From Thelephora terrestris (Eukaryota > Basidiomycota > Agaricomycetes > Thelephorales > Thelephoraceae): 64,000 nucleotides of DNA. A program made the translations under genes and the position numbers. Positions 46,403 through 58,276 of the stretch are shown one piece after another. The stretch lies in NCBI GenBank assembly GCA_015956445.1, contig WIUZ02000008.1, positions 1,550,001 through 1,614,000 of the forward strand. Direction: 5' to 3'. Below the pieces are notes generated by a model. That model saw only the letters and a program-made list of their open reading frames with translations, was not told where the DNA came from and made no database searches. Positions within the stretch are counted from its first letter, which is position 1, and every line of letters starts with the position of its first letter.

Positions 46403-48912
46403 TCAATCCTGCTCCATCTCGCCAAGTCCGCTCTCCAGCCCGGCCTTTGAAACTCTCCTCGTAGGCTGCAGCGTGGTCTCGTTAACCGGTGCCCGTCGTG
46501 CGTGCCTGTATCTCCCGGAAGCATCCCTTACTTCCATGTCCTGCCCAGAATCAGGGTATACACCGTTGGCGTCTTCAACTCCTCCGAACGAATACGAATG
46601 ACCATTGAACGTCGGTGGTAGACTTTCTCGGACATTTGTGGGTCGTCGCCCAGTTCCAACACCAACTGCGTGAGTGCAATTTTCGCCTTGTTCCCCATCC
46701 ACCTTGACCACCCCTACAGACTTCCCACCCAGCTCTTCCTCCTCAAAGTTCATCAACTCTGACACAAATCCGATGTTCGGTGATATTCCTTTCCGTCTTT
46801 CGAGGACAAAAGAATACGCTCGAGACAGTGTCCAGTGATTCGCATGGATCAGATAGCCGATGACCGCCGTCACGCTCCTTGACTTGCCAGCTTTACAGTG
46901 GATGTATGTAGGGGACGAATGCAGCCTTGCGTCGTCTATGAATTGGTCAGTTCGCGAAATCATTTCAGATGGATCACGAGAAGGCAAATACCCAAAATGT
47001 CGCAAACATTTCTGATCCCTTTACGGATGTTTTCCTCCTCCACGAAATCCCTCATTGGAATCTTAGTGTAACCAAACCTCTTCCTTAGTCGCAATCCCTG
47101 ATCGTCATCACACTCAGCAGCAATGTTCAAGATTCGTTTAACGCCGAGTGCTAGTAATTCCTGGACATGGTCCTCAGTGGTTAGCTCAGGGCCAAGGAAC
47201 AAGAAGGTTGGGAGGATGGTAGAAACAGCAAAGGCAGGGAAAGCCTCTTCGGTAGTTGGGGGGTCTATGTCTTCCTGTCTGGCGGTCATCGGGGAAGGAG
47301 GTAGGGGCGTTGTTGGAGTTCGGGGAGTGCCTGGTCTGGAGTGGGTTGGGGTAACAGACAAAAGGCCGTTAGGTGTAGTTGAACGATCGATGTTGAGGTG
47401 GGGTGGTCCTGTTGTCGTTGTTGATGACGAACCAAAGGGCAGGTTTGAGAAGCTAAGGTTGAAATGGGAGGGAGATGGAGATGGAGGGGGAATATTCAAA
47501 GGAGTTGGCCGGGAGATGTTCCAGGGCTTCGCAGGGCCGGTGAGATGAGTAGCAGACTTTGAAAACTGTGTCTTAAGGGATAGCTTGGGTTGCCGTTCAA
47601 TTGATTGGGTGTCAATCTTGCGGAGACTCGGGACGCTGGGTCGTTTGGTAACTTGACGCGGTGGGGGAGACGGAGAACCGGTGTCAATGGTTATACTGTT
47701 CGTTGTCCAAGAGCGCGAAGGTGACAGGATCACAGGGGGAGTAAATGCGGGGGCAGGGGAAGAGACAGGCGCGGCAACGGGGACTGGGGGCAGAGGTGAT
47801 TGGGGCGTGTCGTATTCGATCTGGGGTAATTGCTTAGAGCGGGATGCTGCCAGAGTGTCCAGCTGAGAGAGACCACCGCCTTTCTTGGACTTGAATTGCC
47901 GTTGTTCAAGCGGTGTGTCTGAATCTCCAGAAATGAATAGATTCTGGGTAGATGGGTCCGCCCGGGCGGAGGATAAACCTCCTTGAAGATACTGAACAGT
48001 TCCATGTGGAACTATCTGACGTAGAACAGGTAAAAGTGCCCAAGCAGTCGTCTGCATAGTGTTTCTATACTTCTCATCCATGTCTTCGTCATAGACAACA
48101 ACGTTGCCGTCCCAGTCTCCGTTGTTCATGGTGTCGTCCCAGAACTTTTTGCCGCGGTCTGTGGTGATATACTGACGTAATGCGTCAATGGATTGGAAAC
48201 CAGCCCCCGGCTTCCTGGATCGCTTTAAGATGAGAGATGGAATGGCAAGATTGATACTGTGTCGGAGGTGGGATAAGAAAAAGGTGTTGAGAGGCCGTGT
48301 GTCAATGAGTAAAGGGCGGGGAGACTCCATTACGAGGAGGTGGAGGGAATGGTATTGGATAGCCCCCGGTTTGGGCGTAGAAGTATGGAAGGCGGGAGGA
48401 GGCGAGAAGAGACCAGAAGCAGCTGTCGGACCAGGAACGCCAAAATAAGCGCTCATTGGGGTATCAGAAGTGGGAGTGTAGTAGATGCTCGAAGTCGCAG
48501 AGGTTGGACTGGCAACAAATTCGTTTGGGAGCGGTCTTGAGGTGTCGAACCAGGCAGGAGCTGTATGCAGGGGGGTTCCCCGCAGCGTCGGGGAATGGGG
48601 AGACCTGTTTTGAATTGCAGAGGATGAGTTGAGCGGCCTGAGACGCAGATTCTTGTGCACATTTTGTCGCAATTTCTCGAGAACGGCGAGATCCTTCCCA
48701 AGTTCATCTTCCGTGTCGTCGTAGCCTGGAATTCCATCGATTGGCGAGTTAGAAATGCTCGAAGGCGAGTTGGCTTGGGTCGATGGGGGGTCAACTTGGA
48801 CCGAGATATTAGTGACAATTTTTTTCGGATCCAGCGCCAGGTCTGGCGGTCGTACACGTTTCTGCTGCCTGTCCTTTGACTGGTTGGGCGTTGCGGCCGT
48901 CGTCGTCGCCAT
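46403..48912 (-). CDS. MAP-kinase-phosphatase-like protein: rhodanese-like plus dual-specificity phosphatase
   Basis: Two exons, 48912-46992 and 46935-46403, joined at DIL/DDARL. After a Ser/Pro-rich N-terminus a rhodanese/Cdc25-like domain appears (LLIDTRPLNTFFLSHLRHSINLAIP..VVVYDEDM). It has no catalytic cysteine at the loop, as in MAP-kinase-binding domains of MKPs. A long low-complexity linker follows with a docking-type basic stretch. The DSP catalytic domain then has FLFLGPELT, the general-acid segment MRDFVEEEN and the signature HCKAGKSRS (C-x5-R). The protein of about 818 residues probably dephosphorylates a MAP kinase, like yeast Msg5 or Sdp1, but the target cannot be assigned. It starts 88 bp from the divergent DEF1 gene. 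Confidence 0.9.
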
Positions 48913-49000
48913 AACTTGTTGCGAAGTGGAAGTGGTAGGTTACCAAATATTTGTCCGCCACTCTCCCTCTCCTACTTGCAACTTGACATCGACCACGACC

Positions 49001-52000
49001 ATGTCGACCACGTATTCTTCCCTTCGTCGCCAGCCGCCAGCCGACCAGGCCAATGATAAATATCGCAGAGAGGCTCAGCGACTCAAGGAAATGTTCCCCA
49101 GTTGGCAAACCGAAGGTTCATCATCACCGTAAATCCACACGCGACACGCCCAACTCAATTTTTTTTCTCTTCCTCAGATCTTTCGAGCTTACTCGTTGAC
49201 GTAGGCGGTGACCTCGATGTTGCTGCTGCCCAAATCACTGAAGGTCTCCTTGATACTGCCTTGCGATCGTTCGTTTTCACTGAATCCCTCTCTTCAAGGC
49301 CAAGTTGAACCATGGGGTGCCGTTCACCGCAAGAAGGATAAAAAACACCATAGTGCCGTCCAAGACCCCAAAGATCGCAACACCCCCAGGGAAAGGTCTG
49401 ACTCTCGTGGTGGACGTGGTCGAGGAGGACGAGGCGGGGGACGAGGTGGATTGTCTCGAGGTGGAGCTCCTGGTCGTGGTGGCCAGAATGGGCATCGAGC
49501 TCAGGCCTTCAGTCGTAACGAGCCGGCAGACTCGACGACCCCAGGAACAGAGAGCGCGGATCCCACTGCTGCCGCCTCTAAGGATGAAAATGTCCCTTCC
49601 ACTTCGGGCTGGGGATCTGGCCAAATACCCACTGATCAAATACACGATCCGTCGTTTCAAACCACGGGCACAGGTTGGGGAGAATCAACCCCATGGAGCG
49701 TAGACACAAAGCTTAACGGCACTCCCTCTCCGGCGGTGCAGGCCAAGCCACTTGCCTCAGTTCCTGGGCAGCCTAAGCAGTTCTCAAAGAAACCTGCAAC
49801 GTCGGGGTTATCTTGGGCTGAAATAGCACGGTATGCTCCCTTCCACCACGATATTTTGTCTACTTGCCTAATCATATTCTTAGTCCACAAGAGAAACCCG
49901 CACCAACACCTTCTCCTGCCACAGCACAACCGCAACTCACCCCTGCTCCGGCTCTACCTCCTGGTCTACCTGAACAACCGCCTAAGGTTGAAGAGGTCAT
50001 CCTATCCCCAGAACCTGAACCTTCCGCACCAACCGCCTGGGAAGACCCAACGACCGTACAGGAGTCAACGTGGGAAGAACCTCAGGCATCAGTGTTACAA
50101 ACCCCAGTACAAACACAACCGGAACCTATACCGGAGCAGGAACCGGAGATCGAGGAACCCCCGAGACCTAACTCCCAAAAACCCGATCCACCCCAGGTAC
50201 AGGAACCCTTGCGGTCTGCTTTGCCCACTCAGGTCCAGAACCAGGAACTCGAACGGTCATCTACTCCCGCTTCCATTGTCAAACGGCCTTTATCATCTGC
50301 CGCCCACAGGCACAGGCCCAAGATTGGAGAACAGGCCGTCGTTATGCCGAATTACACCCCAAGTACCGAGAAGATAGGCATGCAGTTCGGTAGTTTGAGT
50401 TTGGGAGGAGATGATCTAGATAGGTGCCAGTTCGGTAGTTTAAGTGTAGGAGGGGATGACCTCGACAGGTGTGTACGATATGATTCGTTTCTCGAGCATG
50501 CCCACTTACGAAGCCCACAGTGAACCAACTACTGAAGCCAAACAAGCCGAACCGGAGCTCACACCAGAACCAAAACGCATCAATCCTGTTGCGGAAACTA
50601 AACCCCCAGCACCAGAGCCGACACAGATCGTTCAGCAAAATCCTGCTCCTGCTTCAGCACCAGCCCAAGTACCCGTACCCGCGCCTATATCTCTCCCTCC
50701 CCCCATCTCTCCCGCCAAGACCCAAACTCAGCAGAACCCAGCGGCCTCCACCCTCTTCCAACAAAATCTTCCTCAGCAGGTGCAACAACCGAACCAGCAG
50801 GTCCAATCCCACCCTATTCCCGCCTCGATCTCTCAACCATCGATCTCATCCCAAATCCCCACCCCCGCCCTCTCACCCCCCGTCGTCTCGTTCACCCCGC
50901 AATCCCAAGCAGTTTCCCAGCCATCCCTTGCCAATCACCACCAATCTCAGACCTCCCATGTTTCTCCGCAGCAGAGTCTGAATAACAATCCGGCCCCCTC
51001 CCTATACAATCAACATGAACTTCCCTCCCACCTCAACCACCAGACCCAAGTGCAACCCTCTCCCCACGCTCCTCAACCCCAACCTTCTGTCGCAAGCTAT
51101 ACATCACACTTCCGCCAACAGGAGGCTCCATATTTTCACACACCCACCCCCCCTGCAAGTTCCCAGGAAAGCCCCTATGGTGCCTTTGGACAGCTTGGTC
51201 AGACACTCCAGCACCAGTCACAACCGTCTCACACCGGCTTCGGCGCTGATTATGGCTACAACGACCGTAATGTGAGTGCAAACTCCCCCACAAAAATCGT
51301 CAGGGAACTTACTATTTTTAATCAGAATTTCTACGACACCTACAACGGTCAAGGCGGTTTCACCAACTCCAGAAACATCCTTGGCCACGACGATTTGAAA
51401 GGGCTCGCCGTTCCTCAAACAGCCTCTACGCTCCCCTCTTCAAACCCCCAATCATCCCAGCAACCCAGCCAAACAAACAGTCAACCTCCACCTACTAGTG
51501 GCCAAGGACCGCAGCAGGGCTACCCCCATCCCGTTCCCTACTATTTCCCTTACCAAAACCAGTACTACGGATCTCCCTACAATTCCGGGTATGGTGTTCC
51601 CCAGCCATTCGTCAAGTACCCGCAGATGTTCCAGCCTGGTCCTCCTGGACCTACCTCAGGTTCTCCCGTCACTAAGCAAACCCCCTCAAATGTCCAACAT
51701 TCCAACCCGTACGGTCAGAACCCTTACAGTCAGCAGCACCCTTCGAGTGCGTACGATGACGTTTCGTACCACAGCCAGCATCAGAACGTTGGAGGAACTC
51801 TTCCGGGAAACGATTACAAGCAGCTGTACGGAAATCCAAGTCTCCAAGGCTTCATGGGCGGCTTGGGACAGACATCCGGTATACCAAACTCCACTGGAAG
51901 TACGGGAGGTGGACCCCAGGGGATAAACCAGCGGCCTGGCGGATCTCCTGAGAACTCATTCAAGTCATACGGTGGTCCGGGTAAGGATATGGGCGGAGTT

Positions 52001-52252
52001 GGCACTGGACAAAACATTGGGGTTGGGCAAGGTGGCCCCCCAGGTCGTCTAGGGGGGGTCCAGCAACCCACTCCCGGAAGCGGCTTCTATAGCGCTGGAG
52101 GAAGGTTCGGGGGGACTGGAAATGGTCCTCAGGTTCAACAGTCCCAACAACACCAAGGTCAGGCTCAGAATCCTCAACTCGGCTACCCCCAAGCAGGTTC
52201 TGAGAGCGGTTCTTTCTACTCTTATCAACGTGGCCAACAATATTGGCAATAA
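49001..52252 (+). CDS. DEF1: RNA polymerase II degradation factor Def1
   Basis: Def1 promotes ubiquitylation and removal of stalled RNA polymerase II and also acts on Pol delta. The N-terminal CUE-like domain, LKEMFPSWQT / DLSSLLVDVGGDLDVAAAQITEG, is split by an intron at about 49129-49184. Then come an Arg/Gly-rich segment (about 49400-49500) and SGLSWAEIAR. A conserved short motif, EKIGMQFGSLSLGGDDLDR (50370-50420), precedes a very long Gln/Pro/Asn-rich tail ending in QQYWQ. These features and their order are those of fungal Def1. The QFGSL..DDLDR segment is tandemly duplicated (50389-50468) just before an intron, an oddity described separately. Start: first ATG after the divergent gene. 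Confidence 0.85.
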
Positions 52253-52599
52253 ATAGCCCTGGCTCCTTATACTCCATTCCCCTTCTCTTACCGTCTCTCC
52301 GTTTCTTGTTTGTTGCTCATCTCAGTTCCTCAGCTTTTCTTATTGTTCCGTTGATCGCCATCGTTCTCTCCTCCAGTTGTAATACTCAGATAACAGTCAT
52401 CACCCTTTCTCTTCGTACAATATGATCTGTGGCACCATAGCGCAGGGAAGGACCATCGAAACGCCCCCCTCTTCTGTACAATTACTCCTCGGTTTCTTTG
52501 GTGCCCATAAAATGCAATAATGAATATCGAAAATATTCCACCGGAAATTGGTTCGTAGTTTGTGGTACATGGTAACCGGTAAAGTCTCATCAGGTGCGA

Positions 52600-54063
52600 C
52601 TACCAGTATGCTGGGAACTCTGTGTCGACATCCTCCCTCCATGACTGAAGGCCGCCCATCAGATCCTTGATGTCGGGCCCAGCATCTGACGCACTCCGTA
52701 ATGCGTCCACTGCAAGCTGTGAGTCGTTCCCGAGCCTGCAGACGACAATGTGCGGGTCATCTCCAACGAGGTGAGAGGCAGGATCGGCGACTAGTGTTGC
52801 GAGAGGCACATCTACTCCCATTTAGTGAGGCTTCGGTCGCAAGAAAATAACTTACTTATGGATTCAGGCAGATGGCATATTCCAAATTCTATGGGGCTCC
52901 GGACATCTATCAACCTCACGTTGTGAGTACCAGTGTCCAACATCCTTTTGAGATCCGAAGCGGAGATCCTCGTATCCGAGATGGCCTGTCCTGTCTTAAC
53001 CCAATCCCTCGTCGGGCCACCGCAAAACGCGATATAATCGGTGTTCACAACGTCGAGAGCTGCTGAACCTCCGGTACCACACACTGTGCAGTTCACTTGT
53101 TTCTTCCTAACCCTGATTGATCGGAAGGGTGAATGGGAGAGCGCAGAATAGAGGAGCAGTGCGGTGGTTCCATCTACACCCGTAGGTCACAAACGACGGA
53201 CGTTCTAGTTCGAGCAACGGTTTCTCACCATGTAACCCTGTTATTATCTTTATAGCCTCCAACGCCTGTAGGTTTCCAATGACTCCGGTGACGGCACCTA
53301 ATATTCCCGTCTCCTCGCAGCTGCTAGCTAATCCGGGCTCAGGAGCCTTTGGAAATAAACAGCGGTAACAAGGTCCGTCCTCCCCGAGGTTATAAACGCA
53401 GAGCTGTCCGTCGTACCGTTGTGCCGCTCCACTCACGAGGGGCTTACGGAGCAGGACGGCGGCATCGGAAAGCAGATATCGAGTGGCCGGATTATCAGTA
53501 CAATCGAGTATAACGTCGTACGACTCGAGGATCCCGACTGCGTTCGAAGGAGAAATCATTTCCTGGTACGCGTCCACTTTCACGTTCGAGTTTATCCTCG
53601 CCAAGAATGTTAGTACACCACGTGTATTTCAAGTGTAAACAGGACCACGACGGCTTACCCCCTGATGGCTGTTGCGGCAGAAGCCACCTTGGATACTCCA
53701 AGCCTGTCCTCTGTGTGCAAAATCTGTCTCTGGAGGTTTGATGACTCTACCACGTCGTGGTCCACGATCCCGAGGGTCCCTTTCGGTTAAAAGTTACGAG
53801 GTCAGGAATGCGAGAACTAAAATCGTGGGGCTCACCTACGCCAGCAGCAGCTAAGTATTGCAGAGCTGGACACCCAAGCCCCCCCGCACCGACAACAACG
53901 ACAGAGGACTGTTTGAGTTTGATTTGTCCTGGTGACCGAGTGGTTCTCACATTTGTCGTGCAGCAAACAGAAGGAGAAAAAACACACCTTGTAACCCGAA
54001 ACCACTCAAGATCATTTGCCTTCCATATCTCTGGTACTCGCCGAGCGATAAGCTCAAGGTCAT
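52600..54063 (-). CDS. UBA4: Urm1-activating E1 enzyme with rhodanese domain (Uba4/MOCS3)
   Basis: Uba4 adenylates and thiocarboxylates the ubiquitin-like modifier Urm1 (and the MoaD-type subunit where present) for tRNA thiolation and urmylation. [18 protein letters not shown] begins at 54063, with an in-frame stop just upstream. The E1 nucleotide-binding loop [22 protein letters not shown] follows after an intron. Next are [18 protein letters not shown], the zinc pair CYRC and the catalytic-cysteine segment [10 protein letters not shown] (53310-53350), and the second zinc pair CTVC (about 53085). The C-terminal rhodanese domain has [19 protein letters not shown] and the active loop [12 protein letters not shown] (52740-52775), where Cys is retained. 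The stop is at 52600. Confidence 0.93.
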
Positions 54064-54715
54064 GGCCTGGATCTAAGTAGGCTCGTACCAAATCTACGAT
54101 CAGGCCCCTTCAAATCGAGAGGGGCTTTAAGTCAAGTAAGTACTGGTGACGTTTTTGGGAGTTCGGTCGTGGGAAATCATTAACGCAACTTGTTATCCTC
54201 GTTGTTACCGTAAGTATATTTGACCGGCCTGGCGAGGCCAGTGCATGCGCCCTACCCCTGCTGCTGCTGCTGAATTGGACGCCTCCCAGTTATAAGGCGC
54301 GCTATCTTCGACGCTGGTAGAAATAAACTTGTCACAGGCTCTGCAGGCACAGGGCCCCCGTCAACAGTGAAGGACCAGGATGGGGGAAACAGATGCATTG
54401 TGCGGACAGGGGGGTTGTTCCAAACGATGGCGGGCGCGTAGTCCCACGTAAATACCGATACAACGTTGGCAAAGACGTCAACATACCACTCTTAGCCTAA
54501 ACGCTGAATGAGTTGCGCCGCACTGTAAAGTATATGTAAAGTCTGGTCATTCTGTACCAACGTCGATCCCCCAGTTCAAGGAGCCGAATCCCGGCGTGCG
54601 CTGAGCTAGGTATGCGTCCTGGATTTGAGATTATAGATATAACATCACGAGTGGCTAGTGCGGTCGACAAGCACGCAGAGGCGATAAAATGAATAACATC
54701 AATCGATATCCAGCA
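54064..54715. other. Intergenic between UBA4 and the SRAP gene
   Basis: About 650 bp with no long ORF. It contains a short CTG run (54258-54273) and the palindromic GGCCTGGCGAGGCC (54225-54238). It must hold the UBA4 promoter and the 3' UTR of the SRAP gene. No tRNA or snoRNA passed inspection. Confidence 0.4.
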
Positions 54716-56275
54716 TTATTTCTTGAAGAAGTCGGTAATCTTCCGGGAGGAAGAGTCTGGAGTGGCATCCTGCGATTTATTTCAGCATCTGACAGCTCGC
54801 CCCACGGCAAATCCTACCTTCTTCCTGCCCTGTAGTAACGATAAGTGAGTTGTTGGTCAGAATAGGTACCGCAGGACATACCCGTGAGGATGGCTTTGGT
54901 TGTGAAGATGGCTTTGGTTGTGAAGATGTCTTTGGTTGTGAAGATGTCTTTGGTTGTGAAAGCGGCTTCGGCGGAGAACTAGAGGGAGCCTTCTACCCAG
55001 GATGTCAGAACTGGTACACTCCAAAATCGAGTCAAAACACCTGAGAGAGCTTCTTGACTGGAGATTGAACGACCGATTGAGCTTTATCCTGTGTGCGATT
55101 AATCTCCACTACCATATTGTCGCCCGGGTTCCACGAACCTCGGAATTGAATTTTCCAAAACCCAGAAACTCGACGCTTTCCTCCTTAGCAATTGTTGTCT
55201 TGGGCTTCTTTGGAGAAGGAGGAGGAGAAACAGACAGCTTCCTCTTGACTGGCGAAGAGGGTTTAGACCTCGGAGATCCCTGGCTAGCGAACATGGCCCT
55301 GATTCCATCATTGCGCTTGGATATCGGTTCAATGAATATGGGAGATTCGTTGCCGACCTTTCCCACATCCGGGGATACAGGATAGCTGTTTAGAGTAGCA
55401 GTTAGCAAATGATGTGGAGATGGTATTGTTACTTGCCATTGAAGAGTAGGATGAGTCTTGCTTGGCTGTACGAGCTGGGAAAGCTCCTTGGTCCACCTAT
55501 CAATATTTGGGTCTAGCCACTTGGCCACGTCTTCTTCTGAGAAAAGGATCACAGGTTGACGGTCGTGCAACCACTCAAAGTCCTTGCTCGCAGGTGTGGT
55601 AACTATGCTGAAAGACCACAGCGGGTGCTCGGATCCTGGGAGTCCTTTAGTACTGAGCATTTTTGTCCAGTGCGTGGGCCACCTTCAAGGTGAGCGCAAT
55701 CATAAAGTCCAGCAAACAGCATAAGCCTTCCATCTCTGTGTTTGATGAAGTGTGGCACACGATCTTTCGGGCCTTTCTTTTGCCATTCATAGTAGCTAAA
55801 TTAGCCAGCTTAGTGTCCTACAGGCATGAAGAAGGAGGATCAAGCAGCAAACCCTTGAGCGACGACGATGCAACGTTTCTGTTTCTTCATGGTGTCCCAT
55901 AGTCCCCCAGTTTCGACGAGACCCTCAGCGCGAGCGTTGAAGGTTGATAGTTTGGTATCCTCTTGTTTAGACCAAGCGGGGACCAGGCCGAATTTCATTG
56001 TATGCATAGTATACGTATCTCTGTCTCGCTCTCTACGTATCACGGGAGCAAAGGTGCGAGGTGCAATATTGTACCTGGTGGATTTTCATTCGCGTGAGTC
56101 AGCGCCCACGGACAACACTTTGCTCGCCGTCCGCGACAACCTCCCCGCACAATATTAGCGCGACGCACCTCGGGAAAAAGGCACCCTCATCGACCCACTC
56201 GCCGATATCAAGATTGTAACCATCTAACTGCTGGACATCGTCCTGCGTGAGAGCGAGCGCGTATCTTCCGCACAT
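54716..56275 (-). CDS. SRAP-domain abasic-site processing protein (HMCES/YedK family) with PIP-box-like tail
   Basis: HMCES crosslinks to abasic sites in single-stranded DNA through Cys2 and protects replication forks. Exon 1 encodes MCGRYALALTQDD.. with the catalytic Cys2 right after the initiator. Then follow YNIAPRTFAPVIRRERD, FGLVPAWSKQED, FNARAEGLVE (the active-site Asn-Ala-Arg-Ala-Glu), CIVVAQG/YYEWQKKGPKDRVPHFI, and GLYDC. The later ORF (55111-55660) holds STKGLPGSEHPLWSFSIVTT and a basic tail with KRKLS. Three short exons then encode a SQPKTS-type repeat, a GRKK linker and RKITDFFKK-stop (54716-54770), which resembles a C-terminal PCNA-binding motif. The splice after KFNSE is tentative. 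It starts 25 bp from TAF8 on the other strand. Confidence 0.88.
54893..54966 (+). repeat. 18-bp minisatellite in the SRAP gene tail
   Basis: Four copies of GGCTTTGGTTGTGAAGAT or GTCTTTGGTTGTGAAGAT in a row. Read on the - strand they encode a Ser-Gln-Pro-Lys-[Thr/Pro]-Ser repeat in the linker before the PIP-like end of the SRAP protein. Confidence 0.9.
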
Positions 56276-56300
56276 TCAAGTCGTGGTCCAGGTTTAAGAG
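56276..56300. promoter_or_regulatory. 25-bp divergent promoter SRAP/TAF8
   Basis: Only 25 bp separate the two ATG codons, so transcription must start inside the neighbouring gene or from overlapping start sites. No TATA box is seen. Confidence 0.6.
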
Positions 56301-58015
56301 ATGGAAAGCCTCATCGAGTCGTCAACATACAGAACTCTCCACGCCCATAATTTCTCTCGTTCATCTTCCCAAGCAGCCTTCGTTCTTTCAGATCTCCTCG
56401 CCAAATATCTTTTCCTTCTCACCTCATCATGTGCCAAATACTCCCAACATTCTGGACGGATGAACCTTACCGTTCAAGACGCGTTGTCTGCACTCGAAGA
56501 GATGGGAGTGGGCATGGAAGAACTTTCCGACTACTGTAGGACAGAGGGAAAAGAGTTGGGACGATATACCGTCCAGACCATGCGACGAATAGAGGACTTG
56601 AAGGATATCAGGGGTCAGTCTCCCGCTCACTTCTGGGGAATACTCATCATCGTTATTCTCGTCCTCTTAGTTTCTCTCAAAGAAGGTCTCAGGCAAGACC
56701 ATGACGACGTCGTACCACTCGTGTATGCACCACTGCCCGAAACCCCTCCAAGTTCGGACGATGAAGCCGAAGCTGGAGAGTCCGACATAGACATGGTCGT
56801 CGACGAACCCATGTCAGCAAACCCGACACCCTCGAAGCAAGAACTACAGCTTTCCCCCACGTTGCCTCCATCGCCGGTATCGATTCCGCCGTCGCCGTCG
56901 AGGAAACGGACACACGCCGACTGGAACGCACCCGCTCATGTTCCTGATTTCCTCCCCCCCTTTCCCGTACCCAAGGAGTACTCTGACCCGCCATCGCCGG
57001 AGAATACTCCAGCCGCCTTGCCCACGCTTCTGCGAACGCAAGAGGCACTCGCTCCATTACCTCAGGTCTCCACCACGACTTCTTCCGCCGATTACCTTAC
57101 ACCTGTATCATATACGTCATCGAGCTTGTCTTCTACACCTGTCTGGCACTTACCTCAACCCCCTCAATCGTTTGACCTTCCTTCCCAACCTCCTCGTCTT
57201 GCGACACCACAGATACAGCCGTCGTTGTTAGGGGCTTACCATCACATCCTCACCAACCCTCCCCTATCTCACGGCAATGCTGGTAACCCAGCCCGTCACC
57301 GTGTTGCGCTTGCTCTCCTCACTCAGACAGAGAACAGCCCTCGCTGGGAACCGGCAGACACTCTATTTGGTCTATCCTCACCAAACGCGCCCCGGGTTTC
57401 AACTATGCCACCCTCACACCCGATTGCCAAACAACCTTCGACAAACGCCTCAGGCGATTCAGGAAAACCAGATGCAAAGGCTGAGGAAATGGCCAAAATC
57501 CCACTCCCTTCTATCACTCACTACCCTGTCACCGCGCAACAACACGTTGCCCCTTCGATGAGCACCCAAACATCAAGATTACCGGAAGTTGCTCGTAGTG
57601 TTTTACCGGTATGTTTTTCTCTGTACCGAACATTGCACGTCTTTTAATGCATTTATTTGACTTCAAGCCGCCTGTCTACCATCGTACGACTCGCCTTCCC
57701 CATCCCCCGCCTCTCAAACGCGGAACAGAGCTACTGAAGTATGGGCGGCCAGTGGAGGCGCCGTGGAATTCTACTGGTAATCCTACCCAGCAGCAGCCAG
57801 TTAACAAAGACAAGAAAACTGTGGGAACATTACAAAACGGTAAGATTAAGGAAGAGGCACCTCCTTCGTTACCAGATGCCCAGTTCTGGGCGACATGGGA
57901 CTTCGAGCACAAGAGTTTCAGAGAGTCGTTGTCGTTCAGGAAGCGCGTGGGTGGGATTGTGCAATCATCGATTAACTTGAATCCGAGAGCAAGGGTAGAC
58001 ACAAAGTTTTCATGA
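56301..58015 (+). CDS. TAF8: TFIID subunit TAF8 (Bromo_TP histone fold)
   Basis: TAF8 pairs with TAF10 through a histone fold inside TFIID. Exon 1 (56301-57608) encodes an N-terminal helix set ALLAKYLFLLTSSCAKYSQHSGRMNLTVQDALSALEEMGV typical of Bromo_TP histone folds. A Pro/Ser/Asp-rich linker follows, with HVPDFLPPFPVPKEYS, the TAF8 C-terminal signature. Exon 2 (57668-58015) adds a Lys-rich tail ending KFS. A hydrophobic stretch, FWGILIIVILVLLVSL (about 56633-56680), is unusual; it could be a retained intron, because GGTCAG..AAG nearby allow a splice that would remove it. Confidence 0.8.
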
Positions 58016-58276
58016 TGTTTTTGCCTCTTTGAAACAGGGACTAGTACACTTGTGCAAACAGCTACAAGACCGCGACCCATTCTGTGTTGAAAGCACAAGG
58101 GGCAAGTCACAAGGAAACGGTCCCACTTCGTACACCGAGATAGGACAACACTCATAAGGATAGGAACACAGCGAAGGCTATGACAAACCCTTTGAGGTTA
58201 GAAACGGGAAGGGGAGAAGTGGAAAATCGACGCACAAATGAATTGCAGGAACAGAACAAAGGAAGAGGGGCATGGA

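Noticed and set aside
54225-54320. tRNA gene (Ile-like with intron) on the - strand
   Set aside because: A CTTATAAC anticodon-like loop is visible, but the T-arm consensus GGTTCGA and a matching acceptor stem are absent.
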